DNA of 64,000 nt from Prauserella shujinwangii (GTDB taxonomy: Bacteria > Actinomycetota > Actinomycetes > Mycobacteriales > Pseudonocardiaceae), in assembly GCF_003001955.1 (NCBI RefSeq), contig NZ_PVNH01000001.1, positions 186,001 to 250,000 on the forward strand. The letters run 5' to 3'. The number at the start of each line of letters is the position of its first letter. Position 1 is the first letter of the stretch. Positions 1 to 6,406 of this stretch are shown here, piece after piece. The translations under genes and the position numbers were made by a program. The notes beneath the pieces were generated by a model. It was not told the DNA's origin and did no database searches. It saw only the letters and a program-made list of their open reading frames with translations.

Positions 1-2
1 CC

Positions 3-89
3 GTCGTGGACCCGGCGGCACGCAGGGCACTCCAGCTGGCCGCGGCGGAGGCCGCCCGCGCCCCGGCGGCCGCCACAAGAGAGGAGTGA
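3..89 (+). CDS. possible C-terminal end of an unidentified upstream gene (partial)
   Basis: An open frame enters the window and ends at a TGA that overlaps the GTG lying 9 nt upstream of hypC. The visible tail is Ala/Arg-rich (VVDPAARRALQLAAAEAARA, then more alanines) and has no recognisable motif. In many hyp clusters the gene before hypC is hypF or a hydrogenase-specific protease, so such a gene may end here, but nothing in these 28 residues proves it. The close spacing to hypC suggests one transcript. Confidence 0.3.
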   Translation, partial: VVDPAARRALQLAAAEAARAPAAATREE

Positions 90-94
90 CACCG

Positions 95-367
95 ATGTGC
101 CTCGGCATCCCCGGCGAGGTCGTCGAGACCGTGCCGGAACAACCGGACCTGGCGCGGGTGAAGGTGAGCGGCGTCCGGCGCGCCATCAACGTGGGTCTGC
201 TCGAGGAGCCGCCCAGCCCGGGCGACTGGGTGCTCATCCACGTCGGCTTCGCGCTGTCGAAGATCGACGAGGAGGAGGCGCGGGCGACGCTGGAGTTCCT
301 GGAGGGGATGGGACAGAACTACACCGACGAGGTCGACGCCCTCAAGCAATCGATGCTCGACTCGTGA
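95..367 (+). CDS. hypC: HypC/HybG/HupF-family hydrogenase maturation chaperone
   Basis: Small cytoplasmic chaperone that works with HypD to assemble the Fe(CN)2CO group of [NiFe]-hydrogenases and deliver it to the large subunit. The 90-residue protein starts MCLGIPG; Cys2, exposed after Met removal, is the essential ligand, and His49 in the IHVGFAL stretch is the other conserved residue. ATG 95 is preferred over the in-frame GTG at 86 because the family needs Cys at position 2 and GAGGAG (81-86) sits 8 nt upstream. It is first of a hypCDEAB block. Its last codons and stop form one arm of an 18-bp inverted repeat that separates it from hypD. Confidence 0.95.
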   Translation: MCLGIPGEVVETVPEQPDLARVKVSGVRRAINVGLLEEPPSPGDWVLIHVGFALSKIDEEEARATLEFLEGMGQNYTDEVDALKQSMLDS

Positions 368-406
368 GTGAGAAACGTCGTTCTAACCACGTTTCTCACT
401 CACGAG
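361..406. repeat. 18-bp perfect inverted repeat between hypC and hypD
   Basis: Arm 361-378 (CTCGTGAGTGAGAAACGT) is exactly complementary to arm 389-406, with a 10-nt loop at 379-388. The first seven bases are the end of hypC including its stop. The RNA would form a long stem directly after hypC and about 20 nt before hypD. It has no T-tract. Possible roles are partial terminator, stabilising hairpin that sets the hypC:hypD ratio, or a member of a dispersed palindromic family. The structure is read directly; the role is inferred. Confidence 0.9.
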
Positions 407-428
407 GCGAGCGGGACGGTAGGTGACC

Positions 429-1556
429 ATGCGTTTCGTCGACGAGTACCGCGATGCCGGCAAGGCCAGGGCGCTGGCCTCGAAGATCGCGGGCCTGTGC
501 GAGCCGGGCAGGCACTACAAGTTCATGGAGGTGTGCGGCGGGCACACCCACACCATCTACAAGCACGGCCTGGAGGACTACCTCCCGGAGAACGTCGAGC
601 TGGTGCACGGGCCGGGCTGCCCGGTCTGCGTGATCCCGATGGGCCGCGTGGACGACGCCATCCACATCGCGAGCACGCCGGACGTGCTGATGACGTCGTT
701 CGGCGACATGATGCGGGTGCCCGGCTCGGGCGGGAACTTCTTCGACTCCAACGCCGAGGGCACCAACATCCGCATGGTGTACTCCCCGCTCGACTCGCTC
801 AAGCTCGCCCGGCAGAACCCCGACAAGCACGTGGTGTTCATGGCCATCGGCTTCGAGACCACGGCGCCGTCCACCGCGATGACCCTGCTGCGCGCCCGGC
901 AGGAGGGCATCCGGAACTTCTCGGTGTTCTGCAACCACGTCACGATCATCCCGGCGATCAAGGCGATTCTGGACTCGCCGGACCTGCGGCTCGACGGCTT
1001 CCTCGGGCCGGGCCACGTGTCCACGGTGATCGGTTGCCGCCCGTACGAGTTCATCGCCAGGGACTACGGCAAACCGCTCGTGGTGGCCGGTTTCGAGCCA
1101 CTCGACATCCTGCAGTCCATCTACCAGCTGCTGGTGCAGCTGAAGGAGGGCCGCAGCGAGGTGGAGAACCAGTACGCCAGGGTGGTTCCGTGGCAGGGCA
1201 ACCAGGTCGCGCTGCGCGCCATGGCCGAGACGATGGAGCTGCGGCCGTACTTCGAGTGGCGCGGTCTCGGCTTCATCTCGCACTCGGCCACGCGGCTGCG
1301 GGAGCAGTTCGCCGCGTTCGACGCCGAACGGATCTTCTCCCTGCCGGGCGTACGGGTCGCCGACCCGAAGGCGTGCCAGTGCGGCGAGGTGCTCAAGGGC
1401 GTGCTGAAGCCGTGGGAGTGCAAGGTGTTCGGCACCGCGTGCACCCCGGAGACCCCGATCGGCACGTGCATGGTGTCGCCCGAGGGCGCCTGCGCCGCCT
1501 ACTACAACTTCGGCCGGTTCTCCCGGCAGCGCGTGAAGGAGGCGACCGGCGCATGA
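429..1556 (+). CDS. hypD: hydrogenase maturation iron-sulfur protein HypD
   Basis: HypD is a [4Fe-4S] protein that, in complex with HypC and HypE, receives cyanide and builds the Fe(CN)2CO moiety. The 375-residue product matches the usual length of about 370. It shows all three hallmark regions: C36 followed by GGHTHT, the GPGCPVCV block with C64 and C67, and a C-terminal cysteine cluster (QCGEVL, WECKVFGTAC, GTCMV) that holds the cluster. ATG 429 gives the family start MRFVDEYRD; GTG 423 would add two residues, and neither has a strong ribosome binding site. The stop overlaps the hypE start (ATGA). Confidence 0.95.
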   Translation: MRFVDEYRDAGKARALASKIAGLCEPGRHYKFMEVCGGHTHTIYKHGLEDYLPENVELVHGPGCPVCVIPMGRVDDAIHIASTPDVLMTSFGDMMRVPGSGGNFFDSNAEGTNIRMVYSPLDSLKLARQNPDKHVVFMAIGFETTAPSTAMTLLRARQEGIRNFSVFCNHVTIIPAIKAILDSPDLRLDGFLGPGHVSTVIGCRPYEFIARDYGKPLVVAGFEPLDILQSIYQLLVQLKEGRSEVENQYARVVPWQGNQVALRAMAETMELRPYFEWRGLGFISHSATRLREQFAAFDAERIFSLPGVRVADPKACQCGEVLKGVLKPWECKVFGTACTPETPIGTCMVSPEGACAAYYNFGRFSRQRVKEATGA

Positions 1557-2716
1557 GCACCGAACGACTGGCGCCGTGGGCGGAGCGGGCCGTGTCCGAG
1601 CACGGCGCGACCACCGGCGGCGGCCCCGGTGGCCCCGGCGATCCCGGCGACCGCGAGCAGCGGGTGCTCGACCGTATCGACAAGGCACGCAGGCGCAGGC
1701 CGAAGGTCCGCGAGGACCGGATCACCTCCGCGCACGGCGCGGGCGGGAAGGCCACCCAGACGCTGGTCGAGGCGGTGTTCCTGGACGCGTTTCGCAATCC
1801 CGCGCTGGAGCCGCTCGGCGACGCCGCCGAACTGACGGTCGGCGGGGAGCGGGTGGCGATGACCACCGACTCGTTCGTGGTGTCGCCGCTGTTCTTCCCC
1901 GGCGGCGACATCGGCGACCTTGCCGTCAACGGCACCGTGAACGACCTCGCCGTCGCCGGGGCCACCCCGCGGTACCTGTCGTGCGGCTTCATCATCGAGG
2001 AGGGGTTCGAGGTCGCCGACCTGCGCAGCATCGTGTCGTCGATGACGGCCGCGGCCGACGCGGCGGGCGTCGCGCTCGTCACCGGGGACACGAAGGTGGT
2101 CGGCAAGGGCTCGGGCGACGGCTGCTACCTCAACACCACGGGCATCGGCACGCTCGACCCGGACCGCGCGCTCGGCGTCCACACCGTCCGGCCCGGGGAC
2201 GCCGTGCTCGTCTCCGGGCCGGTGGGCGACCACGGCGTGACGATCATGCTGGAGCGCGGTGAGCTGGACATCGACGCGGACCTGGAGTCGGACACCGCAC
2301 CGCTGAACGGGCTGTGCCGCGGGCTGCTCGACGCGGTGCCGGGCGTGCGCGCCATGCGCGACGCCACCCGCGGCGGTGTCGCCACGGTCCTCAACGAGGT
2401 GGCGCGGGCCGCGCAGGTGTCGGTCGTGGTCGAGGAGGACGCGGTGCCCGTGCGGGAGGAGGTGCGCGGCGCCTGCGAACTGCTCGGCATCGACCCGTTG
2501 TACGTCGCGTGCGAGGGCCGGTTCGTGGCCGTGGTGGACGGTGCGCAGGCCGAGACCGCGGTCGCGGCGCTGCGGTCGCAGCCGCTGGGCGCGGGCGCCA
2601 GGGTGATCGGGCACGTCGGGGACGACCCGCCGGGCCTGGTGCTGCTCAAGACGGGTTTCGGCGGCACCCGCATCGTCGACCTGCTCGTGGGCGACCCGCT
2701 GCCCCGGATCTGCTGA
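1553..2716 (+). CDS. hypE: carbamoyl dehydratase HypE
   Basis: HypE (PurM/AIR-synthetase fold) takes the carbamoyl group made by HypF on its C-terminal cysteine and dehydrates it to thiocyanate, the source of the hydrogenase cyanide ligands. The protein ends in the diagnostic PRIC, with the acceptor Cys as last residue, and contains the SAHGAGGKA nucleotide-binding segment and DATRGGVA. At 387 residues it exceeds the usual length of about 340: some 50 N-terminal residues, a Gly/Pro-rich stretch then a basic helix (DKARRRRPK), precede the conserved start. The ATG overlaps the hypD stop by 4 nt, which supports this start and translational coupling. Confidence 0.95.
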   Translation: MSTERLAPWAERAVSEHGATTGGGPGGPGDPGDREQRVLDRIDKARRRRPKVREDRITSAHGAGGKATQTLVEAVFLDAFRNPALEPLGDAAELTVGGERVAMTTDSFVVSPLFFPGGDIGDLAVNGTVNDLAVAGATPRYLSCGFIIEEGFEVADLRSIVSSMTAAADAAGVALVTGDTKVVGKGSGDGCYLNTTGIGTLDPDRALGVHTVRPGDAVLVSGPVGDHGVTIMLERGELDIDADLESDTAPLNGLCRGLLDAVPGVRAMRDATRGGVATVLNEVARAAQVSVVVEEDAVPVREEVRGACELLGIDPLYVACEGRFVAVVDGAQAETAVAALRSQPLGAGARVIGHVGDDPPGLVLLKTGFGGTRIVDLLVGDPLPRIC

Positions 2717-2726
2717 GGCGGCGGCC

Positions 2727-3080
2727 GTGCACGAGCTGTCCATCGCCCAGAGCATCGTCTCGGGCATCACCGAGCAGGTCGGCGACCGGAACGTGCTGCG
2801 CGTCGGGCTGGAGATCGGCCGGCTGTCCGGAGTGGAGGTCGACGCGATCCGGTTCTGCTTCGACGTCGTGGCGGCGGGAACGCCGGTCGAGGGTGCCGAG
2901 CTGGTGATCGACGAACCGCCGGGGCGGGCCCGCTGCCGCGGGTGCGGAGCGGAGTCCGCGCTCGCCGATCTCCTCGGCGGCTGCGCGTGCGGCGGCCTCG
3001 ACCTCGAGGTGCTCTCGGGAGAACAGTTGCGGATCCGGGAAGTGAGGGTGCAGCGCGATGTGCGCGACGTGCGGGTGTGA
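2727..3080 (+). CDS. hypA: hydrogenase nickel incorporation protein HypA
   Basis: HypA is the nickel metallochaperone that partners with HypB to insert Ni into the hydrogenase large subunit. The 117-residue protein begins MHELSIAQS; the N-terminal amine and His2 bind nickel. A structural zinc site is expected from two cysteine pairs. The first is CRGC, but the second reads GGCACGG, a C-x-C pair rather than the usual CxxC, as if one residue were lost. The gene starts at GTG 2727, ten nt after hypE, and overlaps hypB by 23 nt, so the order hypE-hypA-hypB is tightly coupled. Confidence 0.93.
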   Translation: MHELSIAQSIVSGITEQVGDRNVLRVGLEIGRLSGVEVDAIRFCFDVVAAGTPVEGAELVIDEPPGRARCRGCGAESALADLLGGCACGGLDLEVLSGEQLRIREVRVQRDVRDVRV

Positions 3081-3858
3081 CGGCGGCGCCGGGACGATCG
3101 ACGAACCCGGCCACGAACTCGGAAAGGACGGCCACGAACACAGCCACGAACACAGCCACGACCACAGTCACGAGCACAATCACGACCACAGCCACGAGCA
3201 CGAGACCGTCGTCCTGGAACAGGACGTGCTCGCCAAGAACGACCGGGCCGCCCGGCGCAACCGGGAGTGGCTGCGGGCCAGGGGCGTCTGCGCGGTCAAC
3301 CTGATGAGCTCGCCGGGCTCGGGCAAGACCACCCTGCTGGAACGCGCGGTGGGGGAGCTGTCCCGCGCGCGCCCCGTGATGGTGGTCGAGGGTGACCAGG
3401 CGACCCCGATGGACGCCGAGCGGCTGCGCGCCACCGGTTGCCGGACGGTGCAGATCAACACCGGCTCCGGCTGCCACCTCGACGCGGAGATGATCGAGCG
3501 TGCGCTGCGCACCCTCGATCCGGGCAGCGGCACGCTGGTGTTCGTCGAGAACGTCGGCAACCTCGTCTGCCCCGCGCTGTTCGACCTCGGCGAAGCGCGG
3601 CGGGTGGTGCTCGCCTCCACCACCGAGGGCGAGGACAAGCCGCTGAAGTACCCGCACATGTTCCGGGGCGCCGACCTCGTGCTGCTGACCAAGGTGGACC
3701 TGCTGCCGCACCTGCGGTTCGACGTCGAGCGTTTCCACCGGCACCTCGGCCGGGTGAACCCGGACGCCGAGCTGCTGCCGGTGTCCGCCGTGGCCGGGGA
3801 GGGCCTCGACGACTGGTACGGCTGGCTGACCTCGGCGGTGCCGGTGCCCGCCCGCTGA
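3058..3858 (+). CDS. hypB: hydrogenase nickel incorporation GTPase HypB
   Basis: GTPase of the SIMIBI class that drives nickel delivery with HypA. The 266-residue protein starts with the CATCGC high-affinity Ni motif (Cys2, 5, 7). A histidine-rich tract follows at residues 19-48 with 13 His in alternation with Glu/Asp/Ser; such tracts store nickel. The G domain has a P-loop SSPGSGKTT near residue 85, the metal-binding SGCHLD motif, and TKVDLL for guanine recognition. The His tract is encoded by near-tandem 6-nt units at about 3133-3203, so its length may vary between strains. Last gene of the hyp block; it ends 16 nt from a convergent gene. Confidence 0.95.
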   Translation: MCATCGCDGGAGTIDEPGHELGKDGHEHSHEHSHDHSHEHNHDHSHEHETVVLEQDVLAKNDRAARRNREWLRARGVCAVNLMSSPGSGKTTLLERAVGELSRARPVMVVEGDQATPMDAERLRATGCRTVQINTGSGCHLDAEMIERALRTLDPGSGTLVFVENVGNLVCPALFDLGEARRVVLASTTEGEDKPLKYPHMFRGADLVLLTKVDLLPHLRFDVERFHRHLGRVNPDAELLPVSAVAGEGLDDWYGWLTSAVPVPAR

Positions 3859-3874
3859 CCGGTGCCGCGGCCGC

Positions 3875-4351
3875 TCAGCCGGCCGTGTCCCGCGGCCTGG
3901 CGCGCAGCTCGGACAGGACCGCGCCGTAGAGGAGGTGGTCGGCGGCCAGCGCCAGGCGCTCCCGGGTGGACTGCTGCCGCAGCAGGCGCAGGCCCAGCAC
4001 CGGCAGGATGCCGAGCTCGAACCCCAGCCACACCGCCGTGCCGTACGCGGGCCCGGCCCACGGTTTCAACCGGACGCGGTCGGGCAGCGCACCGAACACG
4101 GCGCCGCCGCCCGCGCCGTAGGCCCAGTGCAGCAGGATGATCAGCCCTTCCCGTTGCCGCCGGGTCAGCCGCCGCAGCACGTCCGGGCCACCCTCCTCGG
4201 TGACGACTTCCGGCGGTGTCCGCGCGATCAGGCCGAGGCGCGTGGTGAGGGCCCGCAACCCGCTCATGCTCATCGCCGCCACCGCGCCGCGCAGCGCCGC
4301 GTGCGCGATCTCGGTGGTGCGCGAATGCTGGTGGGTCTGCCGTTCCTCCAT
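3875..4351 (-). CDS. small membrane protein of unknown function
   Basis: A 158-residue protein beginning MEERQTHQHSRTTEIAHAAL. It shows two or three hydrophobic stretches (GLIILLHWAYGAGGGAVFGAL, then AYGTAVWLGFELGILPVLGL), so it is probably an integral membrane protein. I do not recognise the family. The start at 4351 has no ribosome binding site, but a stress-type promoter ends only about 10 nt upstream, so translation is probably leaderless from this ATG. A much longer in-frame reading exists upstream but lacks coding character. Convergent with hypB. Confidence 0.7.
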   Translation of the reverse strand: MEERQTHQHSRTTEIAHAALRGAVAAMSMSGLRALTTRLGLIARTPPEVVTEEGGPDVLRRLTRRQREGLIILLHWAYGAGGGAVFGALPDRVRLKPWAGPAYGTAVWLGFELGILPVLGLRLLRQQSTRERLALAADHLLYGAVLSELRARPRDTAG

Positions 4352-4360
4352 CCGGAGGCG

Positions 4361-4386
4361 GTACCACCGGGGACCAGCCGCGAAAC
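4361..4386 (-). promoter_or_regulatory. stress-sigma-like promoter for the 3875-4351 membrane protein
   Basis: On the minus strand GTTT (4386-4383) is followed after 16 nt by TGGTAC (4366-4361). The actinobacterial SigB/SigF consensus is GTTT-N14-17-GGGTAC/T. The predicted transcript start is about 3-4 nt before the ATG at 4351, giving a leaderless mRNA. Confidence 0.5.
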
Positions 4387-4397
4387 CGGGTGGGCAT

Positions 4398-4423
4398 GTT
4401 TGACCGGGACCGTCCGCGGGCAC
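4398..4423 (+). promoter_or_regulatory. candidate stress-sigma-like promoter upstream of the 84-aa gene
   Basis: GTTT (4398-4401), 16-nt spacer, GGGCAC (4418-4423), one mismatch from the SigB/SigF consensus -10. It would give a leader of roughly 155 nt before 4586, longer than for its neighbours, so this is the weakest of the five similar sites. Confidence 0.35.
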
Positions 4424-4585
4424 ACCGGTGTCCCGGGCCTGGGACAGCCGCGCCGAGTACCGCGGCCGTCCCCGCGAGGATGGCTCGCCGGGCCGGCGGC
4501 CGATTGCCCCCACCCCGACCGGTCTGCCGAGCACCGGCGAGCCATCTCTTCCCCGGGCAGCGCAACCGTTCCGCACGAGGTCACG

Positions 4586-4840
4586 ATGAGCCAGCACGAC
4601 GAACCGGTCGAGATCCGCCGCGCCGCGCCGGGCCCGCGGCCCGAGGACTGGCGGCACGGTGAGCGGGACCCGCTCGCCGCGGAGGGCTTTCCCGAACGGA
4701 TGGCGGAGCTCGCGCGGCGCGCCGAGCAGGAGCTGCGGGAGGGCAGGGCGACCAGCGCCATCGACGTGCTCGACGGGATGGGAGCCGAGATCGAGTCGTG
4801 GCGCCGGGCGGCCGCGGAGAGCGCCAACCAGCTGGACTGA
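4586..4840 (+). CDS. hypothetical 84-residue charged protein
   Basis: Small hydrophilic protein starting MSQHDEPVEIRRAAPGPRPEDW, rich in Arg and Glu, with a helical central part (RMAELARRAEQELREGR) that could form an amphipathic helix. No catalytic motif, signal peptide or membrane segment. ACGAGG at 4574-4579 is a reasonable ribosome binding site for ATG 4586. The family is not recognised. Its location between genes with stress-type promoters suggests a role in general stress, which is inference only. Confidence 0.65.
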   Translation: MSQHDEPVEIRRAAPGPRPEDWRHGERDPLAAEGFPERMAELARRAEQELREGRATSAIDVLDGMGAEIESWRRAAAESANQLD

Positions 4841-4856
4841 CCCGCCGCGCGTCGGC

Positions 4857-4882
4857 GTTTGGGCCGGGCCGGGTCCGGATAA
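4857..4882 (+). promoter_or_regulatory. stress-sigma-like promoter for the ChaB/Rho_N gene
   Basis: GTTT (4857-4860), 16-nt spacer, GGATAA (4877-4882), close to GTTT-N16-GGGTAA/C. Predicted start near 4889 gives a leader of about 43 nt that contains the AAGGTGAG ribosome binding site before ATG 4932. Confidence 0.55.
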
Positions 4883-4931
4883 CCACGGTACGCGTTGATC
4901 GGAACCGAGAACCCGAGCGAAGGTGAGTCCG

Positions 4932-5333
4932 ATGCCCGCACGTGAGGAACTGCCCAGCACGATCCAGCGGTCGCCCAGGAAGGCGCAGCGCACGTGGATC
5001 AAGGCGCACGACTCGGCGGTGGAGACCTACGGCGAGGGCCGGCGGGCGCACCAGACGGCGTTCGCGGCGCTGAAGCACTCGTTCGAGAAGGTCGGCGACC
5101 ACTGGGAGCCCAAGGAGCAGCGCGGTCCCTCCGACGAGCAGGCCCGCCGCGGCGCGGGGCAGAAGCCCGCGAGGACGGCGGGCGGCGTGGACGCCTCCGC
5201 CAGCAAGAAGCACCTCTACGAGCGGGCCCGCGAGCTGGACATCAGCGGCCGCTCCTCGATGAGCAAGCAGGAGCTGGTGCGGGCCCTGCAGAAGGCGAGC
5301 GGGCGGCAGACCGCCAAGGCCAGGAAGAAGTAG
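4932..5333 (+). CDS. ChaB-domain protein with C-terminal Rho N-terminal-like domain
   Basis: A 133-residue protein. Residues about 5-60 (ELPSTIQRSPRKAQRTWIKA through FEKVGDHWEPK) match the ChaB family, named after the E. coli protein beside the ChaA cation antiporter; its biochemical role is unsettled. The last 45 residues (KKHLYERARELDISGRSSMS followed by KQELVRALQ) are a Rho_N/SAP-like helix-extended-loop-helix module that often binds nucleic acid, and the tail is Lys/Arg-rich. AAGGTGAG (4919-4926) precedes ATG 4932; an upstream in-frame GTG at 4923 lies inside that site and is less likely. A SigB/F-like promoter upstream suggests stress induction. Confidence 0.85.
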   Translation: MPAREELPSTIQRSPRKAQRTWIKAHDSAVETYGEGRRAHQTAFAALKHSFEKVGDHWEPKEQRGPSDEQARRGAGQKPARTAGGVDASASKKHLYERARELDISGRSSMSKQELVRALQKASGRQTAKARKK

Positions 5334-5379
5334 GACGGGCCCGCCCGCCGGGCGTGCGCGGCATGCCTGGCCGGGCGGC

Positions 5380-5970
5380 TCAGACGGCGAGGTCGCCGAT
5401 GTGGTCGCGGCCTTGCGGCCGTGCCTGTTCCACCGCGGCGCACAGCAGCTGCACGGCCACGAGGTGGCCCACCGGCACCGTGGCCGCGGTGCCCCGCAGG
5501 CTCAGGGTCTCCTCGGCGGCCGACGCCAGCGGTCCCGGCTCCGGGCCGGTGAGCGCCCACACCGTCGCCCCCGCCTTCCTGCCCTCCTCGGCCGCGCGGA
5601 CCAGGACGTGCTCCCCGCCGGGCGTGGCGAGCAGCACGAGCACGTCGCGGGGCCGCGCGTGCGCCGTCACCTGCCGGGCGAAGGCCTCGCCGCTGTCGGA
5701 TGCGAGGTCGGGGCCGAGCGCGAGCGCCGCGAACGGCCGCCGCGCCGGATCGTCCCGGCCGACGGTCTCGGTGGCGAAGTACCGGGCCGCGTGGGCCGAG
5801 GCGTCGTCGCCCGCCGTGAGCAACCGGTTCCCCGCCCGCAGCCGCTCGCCGAGCACGCCGCCCCAGCGCGCCAGCAGCTCCGCGCGGTGCCGCAGCACGG
5901 CCAGTGTCCGGTCGAGCGGGTTGAGATGACCCCGCACGAGGTTCGCGGGCGACACGGTCAGGGCGCACAT
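5380..5970 (-). CDS. SIS-domain protein (phosphoheptose isomerase-like)
   Basis: A 196-residue protein with the sugar-isomerase (SIS) fold seen in GmhA-type proteins: RLLTAGDDASAHAARYFATE at the start of the domain, then DVLVLLATPGGEHVLVRAAE and GATVWALTGPEPG. SIS domains bind phosphosugars as isomerases or regulators. The usual GmhA motif GNGGS is replaced by AGDDAS, and catalytic residues cannot be confirmed, so the substrate is unknown. ATG 5970 has no ribosome binding site but lies a few bases from a predicted stress-promoter start, consistent with leaderless translation. Divergent from the gene at 6068, with overlapping -35 elements. Confidence 0.75.
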   Translation of the reverse strand: MCALTVSPANLVRGHLNPLDRTLAVLRHRAELLARWGGVLGERLRAGNRLLTAGDDASAHAARYFATETVGRDDPARRPFAALALGPDLASDSGEAFARQVTAHARPRDVLVLLATPGGEHVLVRAAEEGRKAGATVWALTGPEPGPLASAAEETLSLRGTAATVPVGHLVAVQLLCAAVEQARPQGRDHIGDLAV

Positions 5971-5980
5971 CGGCACCCGG

Positions 5981-6005
5981 GTAACCGCCGTGCGCCGGGT
6001 TAAAC
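5981..6005 (-). promoter_or_regulatory. stress-sigma-like promoter for the SIS-domain gene
   Basis: Minus strand GTTT (6005-6002), 15-nt spacer, GGTTAC (5986-5981), one mismatch from GGGTAC. Its -35 overlaps that of the divergent promoter at 5999-6024, both in the sequence GGTTAAACC. The transcript would start around 5974, almost at the ATG. Confidence 0.55.
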
Positions 6006-6024
6006 CTCCGCAGCGCGGGGGTAC
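5999..6024 (+). promoter_or_regulatory. stress-sigma-like promoter for the 100-aa conserved protein
   Basis: GTTA (5999-6002), 16-nt spacer, perfect GGGTAC (6019-6024). Leader of about 37 nt containing GGAAAGGA before GTG 6068. It shares its -35 region with the divergent SIS-gene promoter. Confidence 0.6.
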
Positions 6025-6067
6025 CTCCTCCCCGGCAGCACGCAGCGGAAGGAAAGGACGATCCACG

Positions 6068-6370
6068 GTGGCCGACGAGGAATACCCCGGGCAGACGCTC
6101 GTGACGACGGACCACGACGAGATCAGGCGGTGGGCCGAGGATCGGGGCGCGACCCCGGCCAGGGCTCCCGGGAGCGAGTACGGCGACCACCTCGGGCGGC
6201 TCCGGCTCGACTTCCCCGGCTACGGCGGGGAGAACCTGGAGCCGGTGTCCTGGGAGGACTGGCTGTCCACTTTCGACAAGCGCGATCTGGAGTTCGTCTA
6301 CCAGGAGCATCGGAAGCAGGGCAACGAGAGCAACTTCTTCCGGCTCCGCCAGCGCGAGGGCGGCCGGTGA
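6068..6370 (+). CDS. small conserved protein, function unknown
   Basis: A 100-residue hydrophilic protein. It contains TTDHDEIRRWAEDRG, then LRLDFPGYGGENLEPVSWED and FDKRDLEFVYQEHRKQG. This DHDEIRRWAE...LRIDFPG pattern occurs in a family of small bacterial proteins that are often annotated, wrongly in my view, as glucan branching enzyme; no enzymatic motif is visible. GGAAAGGACG (6051-6060) supports GTG 6068. The upstream promoter with a perfect GGGTAC suggests a stress regulon member. Confidence 0.75.
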   Translation: MADEEYPGQTLVTTDHDEIRRWAEDRGATPARAPGSEYGDHLGRLRLDFPGYGGENLEPVSWEDWLSTFDKRDLEFVYQEHRKQGNESNFFRLRQREGGR

Positions 6371-6406
6371 CACCGGGCCGCCGCGTGCCACCGAGGGTGC
6401 CCGTGG

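Noticed and set aside
368-2716. 782-codon open frame covering hypD and continuing into hypE
   Set aside because: The first 1.18 kb is a shadow of hypD in another frame, Arg/Gly-rich without motifs. Only the part from ATG 1553 is HypE.
3133-3203. Non-coding tandem repeat
   Set aside because: The CAC-GAN units encode the His-rich nickel-binding tract of HypB and are in frame.
3935-4840. 301-codon open frame
   Set aside because: Most of it is antisense to the membrane gene 3875-4351 and has shadow composition; only the last 84 codons from 4586 have a ribosome binding site and coding character.
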